Positions 48,786-58,763 are shown, counted from the first letter of the stretch. The stretch is 64,000 nt of DNA from Bacteroidota bacterium (GCA_016720935.1 JADKJP010000003.1:310001-374000); one strand, 5' to 3'. The notes: generated by a model from the letters alone, not told the origin. Numbers and translations: made by a program.

Positions 48786-51700
48786 TCAGAAGAAAGCTCT
48801 CACTTGTACACCACCGGTATGAATGGTTTTTGCCGATTGAAGTTTGCGCCCGTCATAATTCAGACTCAGCTGGATCGAATTGCTGACGTTTCTCTGTAGC
48901 GAAACATTCCACGTGTAATTTTTTCCATTCTTTAATCCTTCCAGTAATTCATAGGAAAGATAGCTGTCATCAGGCGCATTGTATTTGATGTCCACCATGC
49001 TGACTTTTGCAGTCAGACTTCCTGAATTTACGGTGTTGAATTTCATGTCAAGGCCAAAGCGATGACTCTTCGCGTTTTCCCCGATACTGCCTTCTTTGTT
49101 GATTTTATTCATGTATTTGTATGAAGCGGTAATGCGAAACGCGTTTCCGGGTTGATAGCTCAGGCGGGGTTCCACCTGATCGGATTGTATCCGGTAATTG
49201 CGCGTAGAAAAGAAATCAGAACTGTTTCTCTTCGTTCCTTTTTCCAAACCAAGATTTAAAAGAAAATCTGTTGTGATGTTCCACCTGAGATTTATCCCGG
49301 TGGAGGTAATGGATCTGGATTCAAATCCGGAAGTGAGAAAATTCTTATTTCTGTTTTCCTGCCAGGTAGCATCAGCGCCAAAAACAGAATTGCTCCGGTT
49401 GAAATAAAGTGTATTCCGGATACTCGAATTGGTTGATACCAGCGAACTGTCACCGATATTTCTGCTGAATGGATTCAGGGACGAGAGCAGAGATTCATCC
49501 TTCGTTTTTTTATCCAGGCGAACCGACAGCTGATTCGACCAACGATACAGAAACGGAGTTTTCCCGCTTGTGGATGCGCCTCCGGCAGCGGAAGGTTGTA
49601 AAGTCAGCACTTCCGCAAACTGATTACTACGAGTTGTGATATAATTATTTGTAGGCACAAATACACGGATATATTTTGCCTGATCTGAAAAAGAAGCCAC
49701 CGCGAATTCATCCAGATCTTTTACGCTGTTTGAATTCAAATCACCGAGGTAAGCATAAACACCCTGACCAGCGGGTACTTCGAGATAATAATATTCCTGT
49801 CTGCGTTCCTGACCTGTGCCCACTTCGTAATAGGTGCTTGCCGATACGACACCTTTCCAAAGATTAAGTGAATGATCGATACGGTTCAGAAGTGTTTTCG
49901 TCGGTTCAGCAGCGGTGAGAGAAGTGTCGAGAATACTCAATACCCGGTAAGTAGTCGTAGTCCGGAGAGTGTTGTTGGGATTTTTTGAAAACTCTGTGGT
50001 CAGATTTACATCTTCCGCTTTGGTTACTTCCCGGAAACTATTCAGTTGTGGTGCAAAATCATAACGCTGTTTGTAGCTCAGCATTGCTTTGGATTTTGAT
50101 GAATCCTGGGTGGACAGAAATCCCTCTGCTTCCTGGTAAGCGAAGCTGTTACTGCGCAATGAATCAGATTGAATCGGCAAAAACTTGTTTTGTTCCGCGT
50201 TCTCTCTTGCGCCGATGATAAATCTCCAGATGGGTCTTGAGATTTCAGCATTGTGACGTATGTATTTTGTTTCAGTCGTCACTCCTTTGGTTGATAAATA
50301 ACTTCCCGCGGCACTGATGCTGTATTTATTCAATTGCAAACGGGTGGATAGGGCGTTCATCAATCCATTGTATGCACTTCCTTTATTGTAGGATTTCAGC
50401 TGGTAAGTGAGATTTCCAAGTTTCTGTCTGATGAGGGATGTTTGAAAACCTGCAATGTGTTCGTCACTTAAAAGACTAGTGGTACCAAGATTCCAGTCAC
50501 GTTCAAATTCTACATTCCTGTAACGTTCGACCGGTCTAAAGTTTTTACCGGTGTACTCGTAGTTGAGTTGATTCTGGAGCAGCCAGCCATTTACTGTGTC
50601 GGATGAGAGCTTTGTCTGATTCTGATATTTTAATTGCAGTGCATAACCTGCATCGTTGGCTTTGTCTTTCTTTGAAAAGAGATTTACATCGTTGTTGCTT
50701 AGAGCACTTTCAACACTGATTTTATTTTGTTTATCCAGAATATATTCCGCGCCCAGAGTGAACAATTGCTGTTTTTTGGGTGTGATCAGCAGAGAAACCG
50801 GGGCGTAATTTCCCTGTGAAATGTTGTTTACCGGCTGGATCCATTTAAACACACGGCCATTCGCGGAATTGATATCAAGGATGTAATCACCTTTTCCGAA
50901 TCCTACTTCTGAAAAAGTGACCTGCCAGTATGCGCTGTCGACATTGGTTGAATACAAATAGATAGAATATGTCCCGGAAATAGTAGTCGTATCTTTTTTC
51001 TGATACAATACCATATCCCCGTTGAAAGCCACGCTATCAGCGGTAGGGAAGAAGGCCAGCTGGGTGTTATCTCCGACGGATGCCATCAATGCTTTTCTTG
51101 CACTATCAAGTTCGAGCAGCAAGGGTTGGTTTTTGCTATCCTGTTCGGAATATACATTCAGTTTCAGTTTCAGACGGTTGCTTTCAAATTCATTGTTGAG
51201 ATAAACTAGTGAGCGTGCGTAATTTTTATCTGAATATTCAAATTCTACGACGATGCGGGAATCTTTAGTAATCATTCTCTTCGCAGTGAATGTGATTTCA
51301 GCAATGTTGTAATCGATAATATAATCATCGGAACTTCCACGTGAAAGCAGTCTCCCGTCGAGATACACTTTTTCTGTACCGGAAAGAACGATGATGTAAG
51401 TTTCTCCGCTGCTACCCGTCAATTTATACGGGCCTTGATTTCCTTCAATCGGATTGATGGTATTCTTCGCGAACTTTCCTTTGGAGACCGCGGCGGAGGC
51501 GCCTACCCGCATAATTCTTTTGCGTGTTGAATCCGGTTTCTGATTCAGGTCAAGGGCAGTTGTAAAATACCCTCCCTGTCCTTTCTTGAAAAAATTCATG
51601 AAGTAACTATCGGGTCTTCGCAGTTCAAAATCTCCTGCGATCAGTTTACTCTTTTGGTTGGAGAGCTGAATAAATACTTTGTCGAAGTCCTGCAATTGTT

Positions 51701-52286
51701 GTGTATTCCCTTCGGGCTGGATAGGGATATTTTCATCTGTGATGGCAGCGAGTATTTCAACATTATCGCTGAGTTTTCCGGAGAGTTGCAGGTTCAGACT
51801 ACTATTCACAAACACATCCTGATTGTTTCCAAAAGTGATTCCTCTTGAAATACTTCCTGATCGGGTCAGTCCGGATATTCTGAAAAAGTCAGGCTGCTGA
51901 TCAGATGGATTATAATAAAAGGGATTTTGCCCGGATGCTTTTACGATTTCTTTTAAACTTTTATGCTGTAGCGTCTCATCCAGACGAAAAGAAAGCACCC
52001 TGTAAACAACCTTGATACTGTCAGCTTTTATTGTTTTGTATTCCTCACTGTTTTTATTCCAGGTTAATAATCCGGAAATTTCATCGAGGATATATGCGGA
52101 GGTATCAAGCGGTTTGTTTTCGGAATTTAGTAAGTATGCTGAATGTGGTACAAGACTCAAAGTATCCATTTGAACGCTGTCCTGCCGCAGGGAAATGTAG
52201 CGACTCCGCAGATTACTGAGTGTTTGTCCACCTGACTGCAGGATTGAAAAAAATAAGACGGAAAGCAGTAAAAATTTCCGCATCAC
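48786..52286 (-). CDS. Very large predicted outer-membrane protein, unrecognised
   Basis: A 1166-residue protein with a signal peptide (MMRKFLLLSVLFFSILQSGG) and mostly alternating beta strands to a C-terminus ending GGVQVRAFF, typical of an outer-membrane barrel. An N-terminal segment (GITFGNNQDVFVNSSLNLQL, AAITDENIPIQPEGNTQQL) precedes a middle with Ig- or carbohydrate-like strands. The last third has repeated barrel-like strands. The N-terminal pattern recalls large Bacteroidota surface/translocation proteins, but I do not recognise a named family and do not assign a function. Single gene, convergent with the coiled-coil protein. Confidence 0.7.
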   Translation of the reverse strand: MMRKFLLLSVLFFSILQSGGQTLSNLRSRYISLRQDSVQMDTLSLVPHSAYLLNSENKPLDTSAYILDEISGLLTWNKNSEEYKTIKADSIKVVYRVLSFRLDETLQHKSLKEIVKASGQNPFYYNPSDQQPDFFRISGLTRSGSISRGITFGNNQDVFVNSSLNLQLSGKLSDNVEILAAITDENIPIQPEGNTQQLQDFDKVFIQLSNQKSKLIAGDFELRRPDSYFMNFFKKGQGGYFTTALDLNQKPDSTRKRIMRVGASAAVSKGKFAKNTINPIEGNQGPYKLTGSSGETYIIVLSGTEKVYLDGRLLSRGSSDDYIIDYNIAEITFTAKRMITKDSRIVVEFEYSDKNYARSLVYLNNEFESNRLKLKLNVYSEQDSKNQPLLLELDSARKALMASVGDNTQLAFFPTADSVAFNGDMVLYQKKDTTTISGTYSIYLYSTNVDSAYWQVTFSEVGFGKGDYILDINSANGRVFKWIQPVNNISQGNYAPVSLLITPKKQQLFTLGAEYILDKQNKISVESALSNNDVNLFSKKDKANDAGYALQLKYQNQTKLSSDTVNGWLLQNQLNYEYTGKNFRPVERYRNVEFERDWNLGTTSLLSDEHIAGFQTSLIRQKLGNLTYQLKSYNKGSAYNGLMNALSTRLQLNKYSISAAGSYLSTKGVTTETKYIRHNAEISRPIWRFIIGARENAEQNKFLPIQSDSLRSNSFAYQEAEGFLSTQDSSKSKAMLSYKQRYDFAPQLNSFREVTKAEDVNLTTEFSKNPNNTLRTTTTYRVLSILDTSLTAAEPTKTLLNRIDHSLNLWKGVVSASTYYEVGTGQERRQEYYYLEVPAGQGVYAYLGDLNSNSVKDLDEFAVASFSDQAKYIRVFVPTNNYITTRSNQFAEVLTLQPSAAGGASTSGKTPFLYRWSNQLSVRLDKKTKDESLLSSLNPFSRNIGDSSLVSTNSSIRNTLYFNRSNSVFGADATWQENRNKNFLTSGFESRSITSTGINLRWNITTDFLLNLGLEKGTKRNSSDFFSTRNYRIQSDQVEPRLSYQPGNAFRITASYKYMNKINKEGSIGENAKSHRFGLDMKFNTVNSGSLTAKVSMVDIKYNAPDDSYLSYELLEGLKNGKNYTWNVSLQRNVSNSIQLSLNYDGRKLQSAKTIHTGGVQVRAFF

Positions 52287-52434
52287 AGGGAAAGAAATGG
52301 AATGGTTGATTTTGTAAATGTAAGGGATTCGATTGCTTTACTGCGCGTGCTAAAATCAAGATATTAACGTAAAAATTGGGTTTGTATTCTGTTTTTGTGT
52401 CTGAATTCCAATTTTCATTAAGTTTATCCCGACT

Positions 52435-53202
52435 ATGAAAAGAATCGTTTCTTATAATGTTAACGGTATCCGTTCAGCCTTGAACAAAGGCTTACCCGAT
52501 TGGATCCGTTCCGTACAACCGGATATACTTTGTGTGCAGGAATTAAAAGCGATGGCAGACCAGGTGGATGTATCCTTTTTTGAAGAGGAAGGATATCATC
52601 ATTACTGGTTCCCTGCCCAGAAAAAAGGATACAGCGGTGTTGCCATTTACACACGTGTGAAACCCACTCATGTTGAATATGGCTGCGGCATTCCGGAGTC
52701 TGATTACGAAGGCCGGGTGATCCGCGCTGATTTTGGCGATGTCTCTGTAATGAGTGTCTATGCTCCATCCGGCTCCAGTGGTGATGAGCGGCAGGATTTT
52801 AAAATGAAATGGCTGGCATCATTTGCTCCCTATATTCAAAAGCTCAGAAAGAAGCGTCCCAATTTGATCATGGCCGGTGATTTCAATATTTGCCATAAGG
52901 CAATAGACATTCATAATCCGGTGAGCAACGCGAACAGTTCAGGATTTTTGCCTGAAGAAAGAGCATGGATGGATCAGTTCCTGAGTGAAGATATCGTGGA
53001 TACATTCCGGCATTTCAATAAAGATCCGCATCAATATACCTGGTGGAGTTTTCGTGCTAATGCAAGAAACAAGAACCTGGGATGGCGGATCGATTATCAA
53101 TTGGCTACAAAACCTTTGGAAAGCAGTCTTGTCCGATCAGTTCTGTTACCTGAAGCAAAACACAGTGATCATTGTCCGGTTTTGCTGGAAGTGGATTTTT
53201 GA
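52435..53202 (+). CDS. xth: Exodeoxyribonuclease III
   Basis: A 255-residue ExoIII/AP endonuclease family enzyme that cuts at abasic sites and removes 3' blocks in base excision repair. Active-site blocks are MKRIVSYNVNGIRSAL, Glu of CVQELKA, GVAIYTR, AGDFNICH (Asp, Asn), DYQLAT and the final SDHCPVLLE (Asp-His). Full length. Single gene in its direction. Confidence 0.95.
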   Translation: MKRIVSYNVNGIRSALNKGLPDWIRSVQPDILCVQELKAMADQVDVSFFEEEGYHHYWFPAQKKGYSGVAIYTRVKPTHVEYGCGIPESDYEGRVIRADFGDVSVMSVYAPSGSSGDERQDFKMKWLASFAPYIQKLRKKRPNLIMAGDFNICHKAIDIHNPVSNANSSGFLPEERAWMDQFLSEDIVDTFRHFNKDPHQYTWWSFRANARNKNLGWRIDYQLATKPLESSLVRSVLLPEAKHSDHCPVLLEVDF

Positions 53203-53242
53203 AGAAAGGTATTTTCATCACCTTTAATTTGCCCAACGAAGG

Positions 53243-53277
53243 GCAAAAAAAAACCACACCGTTAATCTGGTGTGGTT
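53243..53277 (-). terminator. Terminator of the minus-strand ompH operon
   Basis: A nine-pair stem (AACCACACC paired with GGTGTGGTT, eight-base loop). Read on the minus strand, it is followed by nine T, since the plus strand shows A at 53243-53251. It ends the bamA-ompH-ompH unit. Confidence 0.9.
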
Positions 53278-53295
53278 AAAAAAAAAATTTCTTGA

Positions 53296-53808
53296 TTACT
53301 TGATACCGAGGCGGGCTTTCACAAGAGGCATTATGTTATCGCTTTCCTGTGCAAAGATCACACTGCCGAGGCTTGTATCGAAGATGTATGAGTATGCTTT
53401 TTCTTTCGCGATATCTTTAATCGCGTCTTCAGCTTTTTTCAGGATCGGACCGTACAGTTCTTCTTTCTTTTTCTGGATAGATTCCTGAGCAGTCTGTTGG
53501 AAATCCTGGATACGATTGCCAAGGTCAGTCAATTCCTTTTCTTTGGTAGTCCGGATCGCGTCGGGCATTGAATCTGCTTTTGACTGATATGCCTGTAATT
53601 TTGTTTGGTATTCTACAGTCATACCTTTCAGCTGGGAATCCAGTGACTCGCCGAATTTTTTCAGTGTACTGTCAGCTTGTTTTGTTTGCGGCATCATCTG
53701 GATCAGTTGCCCGGAATCAATATGGCCGAATTTAAGAGTTTGTGCAAAGGCAGTTATCCCGGTCAGAAGTACGGCAACACATGCAAGCACCAGTGATTTT
53801 TTCATCAT
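53296..53808 (-). CDS. OmpH/Skp-family periplasmic chaperone (second copy)
   Basis: A 170-residue Skp-like protein with a signal peptide (MMKKSLVLACVAVLLTGITA) and a tentacle-like helical region (SLDSQLKGMTVEYQTKLQAY, FQQTAQESIQKKKEELYG). It would carry unfolded outer-membrane proteins to BamA. Usual length. Last gene of the envelope operon, 26 bases after the first ompH copy and just before a terminator. Confidence 0.9.
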   Translation of the reverse strand: MMKKSLVLACVAVLLTGITAFAQTLKFGHIDSGQLIQMMPQTKQADSTLKKFGESLDSQLKGMTVEYQTKLQAYQSKADSMPDAIRTTKEKELTDLGNRIQDFQQTAQESIQKKKEELYGPILKKAEDAIKDIAKEKAYSYIFDTSLGSVIFAQESDNIMPLVKARLGIK

Positions 53809-53834
53809 GTTTTTAGTAAATATAAGTGTGGAAA

Positions 53835-54473
53835 TTATTTTTTCGGTTCGTCAGTCTTTGAAGGTGCGCGATCAGGAGTTCCTGCCGGAGATGTGGATTC
53901 TCCTCCTTTAGCAGCGCCTGCTCCGGATTCTTTTTTCGCAGGCTTGAACCCGAGTGCAAGCAGGATGTCGTCGCTTTTATCGTACTTCGGATTAGCATAC
54001 AACATAATCAGATCACTTGATTTGTCAAAAATCACCGCATAACTCTGGTCAGTAGCAAGCTTTTTTACAGCATTGTAGATCTTGTCCTGAATGGGTTTTA
54101 CCATTTCCTGTTTCTTTTTGAAAAGATCTCCTTCATAACCGAAGCGTTGTTTCTGTAAATCTTTTACGTCTTTTTCCTTCTGAGAAATTTCGTCCTGGCG
54201 ACGTTTTTTCATTTCTTCAGTAAGTAAAACCTGCTCAGCCTGGTAAGCTTTGTAAAGTTTATCGATGATAGCATATTTATCTTCGATTTCTTTTTGCCAC
54301 TGAATCGACAGGTTATCGAGTTGTTGTTGGGCGTTTTTGTAATCCGGAATATTTTCGAGGATGTACTGGGTATTTACATAAGCATATTTCTGTGCTTGTG
54401 TAGAAGACGAAGCAAGGCACAATAAAAGTGCGAATGCGACAAAAATGGATCGGGTTGAGAAGGCCTTTTTCAT
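53835..54473 (-). CDS. OmpH/Skp-family periplasmic chaperone (first copy)
   Basis: A 212-residue Skp-like protein. Signal peptide begins at 54473 (MKKAFSTRSIFVAFALLLCL). The longer open frame from 54647 only extends into bamA. It has the helical body (QWQKEIEDKYAIIDKLYKAY, ISQKEKDVKDLQKQRFGYEG) and VIFDKSSDLIMLYANP, then a low-complexity Gly/Ser/Pro/Lys tail of about 35 residues absent from the second copy. It starts 40 bases after bamA. Confidence 0.9.
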   Translation of the reverse strand: MKKAFSTRSIFVAFALLLCLASSSTQAQKYAYVNTQYILENIPDYKNAQQQLDNLSIQWQKEIEDKYAIIDKLYKAYQAEQVLLTEEMKKRRQDEISQKEKDVKDLQKQRFGYEGDLFKKKQEMVKPIQDKIYNAVKKLATDQSYAVIFDKSSDLIMLYANPKYDKSDDILLALGFKPAKKESGAGAAKGGESTSPAGTPDRAPSKTDEPKK

Positions 54474-54513
54474 GGCGATTTCCTTTTTCTTTAAGGGTTG
54501 CAAATGTATGAAT

Positions 54514-57009
54514 TTAAAATTGTTGACCAATTGAGAAATGGAATTGAGCCCCATTCGCGTTTGGATCGTTCGGAATCTTATCAAAACCGTAACCCCAGTC
54601 AAGTCCCAGCAATCCGAAGACAGGAAGGAAGATCCGGATACCGCCACCGAGTGAACGTTTCGCGCTGAAAGGATTGAACTGGTTGAATTTCAGCCAGGAA
54701 TTTCCTCCTTCGGCAAAACCAAGAATGTAGATAGTGGCGGATGGATTTAATGACAATGGATAACGGAGTTCTAAAGTGTATTTGTCAAAGATTGTGCCAC
54801 CGATGGTATTGTTATAGATGTTACGCGGGCTGAGGGAATTGTTTTCATAACCACGAAGGGCAATGATTTCACGACCATCCAGGGCGTAACCGGAGAGCCC
54901 GTCACCACCGAGGTAGAAGCGTTCAAAGGGTGATGCGCCGATTTCCCTGTTGTAGAGTCCGAGGAATCCGTATTGGATTTTTGTATGGAGTACAAGGTTT
55001 CCGGCAATACGTGTAAACCACAGTGAAGAGAATTTCCATTTGTGGTATTCAATGAATTTGTATTTCTCGTTATCACTCGCTGTTTTGTAATCTTTATTAC
55101 TGAATAAGGAATAAGGCGGAGTGAACTGAGCAGTCAAAGAAAGCTGTGAACCACTGCGAGGATAAATCGGAGCATCTATTGAATTCCTTGAAATAGTTTC
55201 CTGAAAGCTGAGGTTATTGGCAACACCATCACTGAACAGGAAAGTGCTACCGTAATTACTCAGGACATAGTATTGGTAATTGATTTCATGATAAATGGAA
55301 AAGAAATCATCCGGTTTTTTCAATCGCTTTCCAAGACCAACAGATGCTCCTGAAATGGTGATGGATTGACGAAGCGGACTTTCTTTCGCATATCCGTTAG
55401 ACTGAACAGAATGAAATAAAGAGACGCTGAATGAATTTGGCTTTTTGCCTCCCAACCATGGTTCTGTAAAAGATATGTTATAGCTCTGGTAGTATTTTCC
55501 ATTGGTTTGTCCACGCAAACTCAAACGCTGCCCATCACCGGAAGGCAAAGGACGCCATGCACCTTTTTTGAAGGTGTTACGTGCGGAGAAATTATTGAAA
55601 GAAAGACCAAGGGTTCCGACCAATTGATTGGCACCATAACCACCCGATAATTCCAACTGATCCGAAGGTTTTTCTTCGACAGTGTATTCAATATCCACGG
55701 TACCATCGGCAGGATTTGGTTTTGGATTCACCCCGAGTTTCTCCTGATCGAAATAACCCAGCTGTGCCAATTCTCGCTGTGTGCGGATGATGTCGGTACG
55801 GCTGAACAGTTGTCCGGGCTTGGTACGGATCTCACGCATGATGACACGATCGTTTGTTTTTGTATTACCAACAACAGTTACTTTGTTGATACGTGCCTGC
55901 TTCCCTTCGTAAATCCGCATTTCAAGATCGATACTGTCGGACTCCACATTGATTTCTACCGGTGTTACAGAGAAGAAAAGATATCCATCGTCCATGTACA
56001 GGGAACTGACGTCACGGCTGTTCTGACTCATGAACAGACGTTGATCGAGTACACTCTGATCGTAGATGTCACCTTTTTTAATTCCAAGAATACTGCTGAG
56101 TTCCTGAGATGAATGTTTGGTGTTTCCCACCCAGGTGATGTTCCGGAAGAAATACTGATGCCCTTCCTGAACCTGGATACGGATATCCATTGATTTCTCA
56201 TCATGAGCGAAAACAGTATCTTTTACAATTGCAGCGTCGCGATAACCACGATCAGCATACTTCGCGATTAATTTGGTCTTGTCATCCTGATATTTTTCAT
56301 CCAAGAATTTTGATGAGGTGAAAATCTTATACCAACGTTTCTCCTTGGTATCTTTCATCGCCCGTTTCAGTTTGCCATCGGTAAAGGCGGTATTTCCATC
56401 GATATAAATCCGGTGGATTTTAACTTTGCTTTTCTTGTCAACGACAATCTCCAGAATTTCCCTGTTGGCGAAAGTAGTATCTCTGATTTCATTGATCGTC
56501 ACTACTGCATTGAGGTAACCTTTATCGACGTAAAAATTCTTCACGATATTTTTCGTGGAAGCGATTACATTTTCGGTTACAACTTTGTCGCGTTCCAGTT
56601 TTACTTTTTCGCGAATTTTATCGGCTTCAGATTTGCTGACACCTTTGAAAGAGAATTTAGATAAGCGTGGTCTTTCCTGGAGACGTAGTTCAAGGAAAAT
56701 GGTTTGTCCCTGTGTACGGGTTGCAAGCACTTTCACATCAGAAAACAATCCCTGTTTCCAAAGATTGGTGATGGCTTTAGTGGTTTTGTCTCCGGGCACT
56801 TCAATGGTATCGCCAACGATCAATCCGGATAAGTTAATCAATACACCTTCATCCAGGTATTGTGTTCCGGTAACGATAACTCCACCGATCACGAATTGCT
56901 TCGGATTTCCGTAATCAACGATGAGGCTGTCTCCGCCCAGTTGCACTTGTGCATAGAGGGTTTGAATGGAAATAAAAAGGAGAACAGTAAAAAGAAATCT
57001 TTTCATCAT
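54514..57009 (-). CDS. bamA: Outer-membrane protein assembly factor BamA
   Basis: An 831-residue Omp85-family insertase for outer-membrane beta barrels. A signal peptide (MMKRFLFTVLLFISIQTLYA) precedes POTRA domains, visible as the repeated Gly-plus-hydrophobic pattern (VIGGVIVTGTQYLDEGVL, LSKFSFKGVSKSEADKIR, IHRIYIDGNTAFTDGKL, INKVTVVGNTKTNDRVI). The 16-strand barrel follows with a loop-6-like ALRGYENN. It ends FHFSIGQQF, the expected aromatic end. The start overlaps the uppS stop by one base. Followed by the two Skp-like genes as in other Bacteroidota. Confidence 0.96.
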   Translation of the reverse strand: MMKRFLFTVLLFISIQTLYAQVQLGGDSLIVDYGNPKQFVIGGVIVTGTQYLDEGVLINLSGLIVGDTIEVPGDKTTKAITNLWKQGLFSDVKVLATRTQGQTIFLELRLQERPRLSKFSFKGVSKSEADKIREKVKLERDKVVTENVIASTKNIVKNFYVDKGYLNAVVTINEIRDTTFANREILEIVVDKKSKVKIHRIYIDGNTAFTDGKLKRAMKDTKEKRWYKIFTSSKFLDEKYQDDKTKLIAKYADRGYRDAAIVKDTVFAHDEKSMDIRIQVQEGHQYFFRNITWVGNTKHSSQELSSILGIKKGDIYDQSVLDQRLFMSQNSRDVSSLYMDDGYLFFSVTPVEINVESDSIDLEMRIYEGKQARINKVTVVGNTKTNDRVIMREIRTKPGQLFSRTDIIRTQRELAQLGYFDQEKLGVNPKPNPADGTVDIEYTVEEKPSDQLELSGGYGANQLVGTLGLSFNNFSARNTFKKGAWRPLPSGDGQRLSLRGQTNGKYYQSYNISFTEPWLGGKKPNSFSVSLFHSVQSNGYAKESPLRQSITISGASVGLGKRLKKPDDFFSIYHEINYQYYVLSNYGSTFLFSDGVANNLSFQETISRNSIDAPIYPRSGSQLSLTAQFTPPYSLFSNKDYKTASDNEKYKFIEYHKWKFSSLWFTRIAGNLVLHTKIQYGFLGLYNREIGASPFERFYLGGDGLSGYALDGREIIALRGYENNSLSPRNIYNNTIGGTIFDKYTLELRYPLSLNPSATIYILGFAEGGNSWLKFNQFNPFSAKRSLGGGIRIFLPVFGLLGLDWGYGFDKIPNDPNANGAQFHFSIGQQF

Positions 57010-57755
57010 CAGGGTTTAGGTAATTGTTCGCTCACAAGGCCAAAACGTCTTTCGCGGTTTTGGTAATCGATCAGGGCTTCGTACAAATCTTCTTTTCCGA
57101 ATTCCGGCCAGAGCTTATCTGTAAAGTATAATTCGGAGTAAGCTATTTGCCACAAGAGGAAATTGCTGATCCGGTGTTCTCCGCTTGTTCTGATCAGTAA
57201 TTCAGGATCAGGAATGGACGCGGTATTCAAATGGGACGCGATCGATTGCTCATTGATATCATCCGCTTTAATTTTTCCTTCTTCAACTTCCCTTGCGATC
57301 TCACGCATTGCATTGGTGAGTTCCCATTTGGAACTATAACTCAACGCGAGCACGAGTGACATGCGTGTGTTGCCTGCAGTTTCACGGATCGCTTCCTGCA
57401 ATTCCTGGTAACAACCTGCAGGAAGTGATTTCAAATCACCAATGGCAAGCAGGCGAATATTATTTTTATGAAGCGTTTCCTTTTCCTGGTTGATGGTGTG
57501 TATCAGGAGTTCCATCAACGCGTCAACTTCTTCTCTTGGGCGATTCCAGTTTTCAGTAGAAAAGGCGTACAAGGTCAGGTATTTGATCCCTATTTCAGCT
57601 GCGGCTTCTGTGGTATCACGCACGGCCTTTACGCCATTTTGATGACCAAACACCCGCATCTGTCCTTGTTTTTGCGCCCATCGTCCATTCCCGTCCATGA
57701 TGACGGCAAGGTGCAACGGTAGCTTACCCGGAATTATTTTGTCTTTAAGACTCAT
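57009..57755 (-). CDS. uppS: Isoprenyl transferase (undecaprenyl diphosphate synthase type)
   Basis: A 248-residue cis-prenyltransferase that makes undecaprenyl diphosphate, the lipid carrier for peptidoglycan. Family blocks are LAVIMDGNGRWAQKQ, GHQNGVKAVRDTTEAAAEIG, LTLYAFSTENWNRP, LALSYSSKWEL, PDPELLIRTSGEHRISNFLLWQ and AYSELYF. Length and motifs complete. Last base of the stop overlaps the bamA start. Confidence 0.95.
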   Translation of the reverse strand: MSLKDKIIPGKLPLHLAVIMDGNGRWAQKQGQMRVFGHQNGVKAVRDTTEAAAEIGIKYLTLYAFSTENWNRPREEVDALMELLIHTINQEKETLHKNNIRLLAIGDLKSLPAGCYQELQEAIRETAGNTRMSLVLALSYSSKWELTNAMREIAREVEEGKIKADDINEQSIASHLNTASIPDPELLIRTSGEHRISNFLLWQIAYSELYFTDKLWPEFGKEDLYEALIDYQNRERRFGLVSEQLPKP

Positions 57756-57886
57756 TCGCCAATAATGAAAAGCGGCGCAAGTTAATTAAAATAGGTAAAA
57801 AGAGGGGTGAATTCCTGAGGAAGAGAAAAGATAAAGTGTGTTAAAAATTAATAAAAACGGGGTTTTTATAATCAATTCTGCGGCAT

Positions 57887-57904
57887 TTTACTCAAATGAG
57901 TAAA
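57887..57904. promoter_or_regulatory. 18-bp dyad between the PorG-like gene and uppS
   Basis: TTTACTCAAATGAGTAAA is a perfect inverted repeat (eight-base arms, two-base AA centre) just downstream of the PorG-like stop and about 130 bases before uppS. Its centre CAAATG equals that of the dyad at 23590, but the arms differ. A weak hairpin (ATAAAAAC/GTTTTTAT, 57851-57869) follows. Regulatory role unproven. Confidence 0.4.
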
Positions 57905-57908
57905 TAAA

Positions 57909-58763
57909 TCAATATCGACGCATTCTGAATGGCCTGCAGATGTCTCTTTGCAGACTGGTCAGCCGGATATAGATGGTGATTCCGGCAAAAATGTACCAAT
58001 CTTTATCCCTTGAATTACCTCTTTGTTTTCTGAAAACAGGAGTGAAAACGGTTGTATCTGATCGGGAAAATGATCTGTCTGAAAGTGCAACAGCAGCAGG
58101 GCCTCGGGTGGATAAAAGTCTGGCCATGTCAGGATAGGTGGTACTAACATCATCGAGGTAATCGGTGTAAGTTCTGCGGGCACCGACTTCTATTCCCACA
58201 CCAACACGACCACTTCCGGTAATTTTTATTCCACCTCCGATAGGAATGGCGAGCTGGATTCGTTTGTATTCTTTCGTGCCATTGTAGCCCTGGCCTTCGG
58301 TTCCGAGTGGTTGTAATTCATAAACTTCGCCATTCAATTCAGCTTTTGGATTGAAATGGAAGACGGAAATTCCGGTGAATAGATAAGGAGTAAACGGAAA
58401 GTCTGAATTCCCTGTTTCATAGGGGAAAAAGTTGAATTCTATCTGAGGGGAGAGTTCAAGAATATTTGAATAGAAAGATAAATTTCTGTCGAGTTCAAAA
58501 CCGGTCGTCGCTTTGGCATCATCGCCTGAAATACGACCGTAATTCAGCTCTAGTTTCCAGCTCCAATGGCGGTTCCAGTTGTGTCGAAAGAAGGCTCCGA
58601 AAGCAGGATGAATAAAATCGGTATTGAAGGTATGCGGGGAGAGTTCTCCTTTGTAATTGGCGACACCGGCCTGGATACCAATTTCGTTGTACTGGCCATT
58701 TGCAGGGCTGCAAAAGAGGCAAGTCAGAAACAGGAGGAGGATTGGAGTTCTCGTAAAATTCAT
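57909..58763 (-). CDS. PorG-like (DUF6089) outer-membrane protein, second tandem copy
   Basis: A 284-residue protein with a signal peptide at MNFTRTPILLLFLTCLFCSP and a barrel: IGIQAGVANYKGELSPHTFN, SWKLELNYGRISGDDA, PYLFTGISVFHFNP, LQPLGTEGQGYNG, RTYTDYLDDVSTTYPD. The DUF6089/PorG relation rests on these shared motifs and on its place before uppS and bamA, where Bacteroidota keep such a gene. Start at 58763 fits the signal peptide; the frame extends to 58826. The copy at 58830 is only distantly alike. Confidence 0.8.
   Translation of the reverse strand: MNFTRTPILLLFLTCLFCSPANGQYNEIGIQAGVANYKGELSPHTFNTDFIHPAFGAFFRHNWNRHWSWKLELNYGRISGDDAKATTGFELDRNLSFYSNILELSPQIEFNFFPYETGNSDFPFTPYLFTGISVFHFNPKAELNGEVYELQPLGTEGQGYNGTKEYKRIQLAIPIGGGIKITGSGRVGVGIEVGARRTYTDYLDDVSTTYPDMARLLSTRGPAAVALSDRSFSRSDTTVFTPVFRKQRGNSRDKDWYIFAGITIYIRLTSLQRDICRPFRMRRY

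Noticed and set aside
57851..57869. Intrinsic terminator between the PorG-like genes and uppS
   Set aside because: The stem is mostly A-T with no separate T run, too weak to call.
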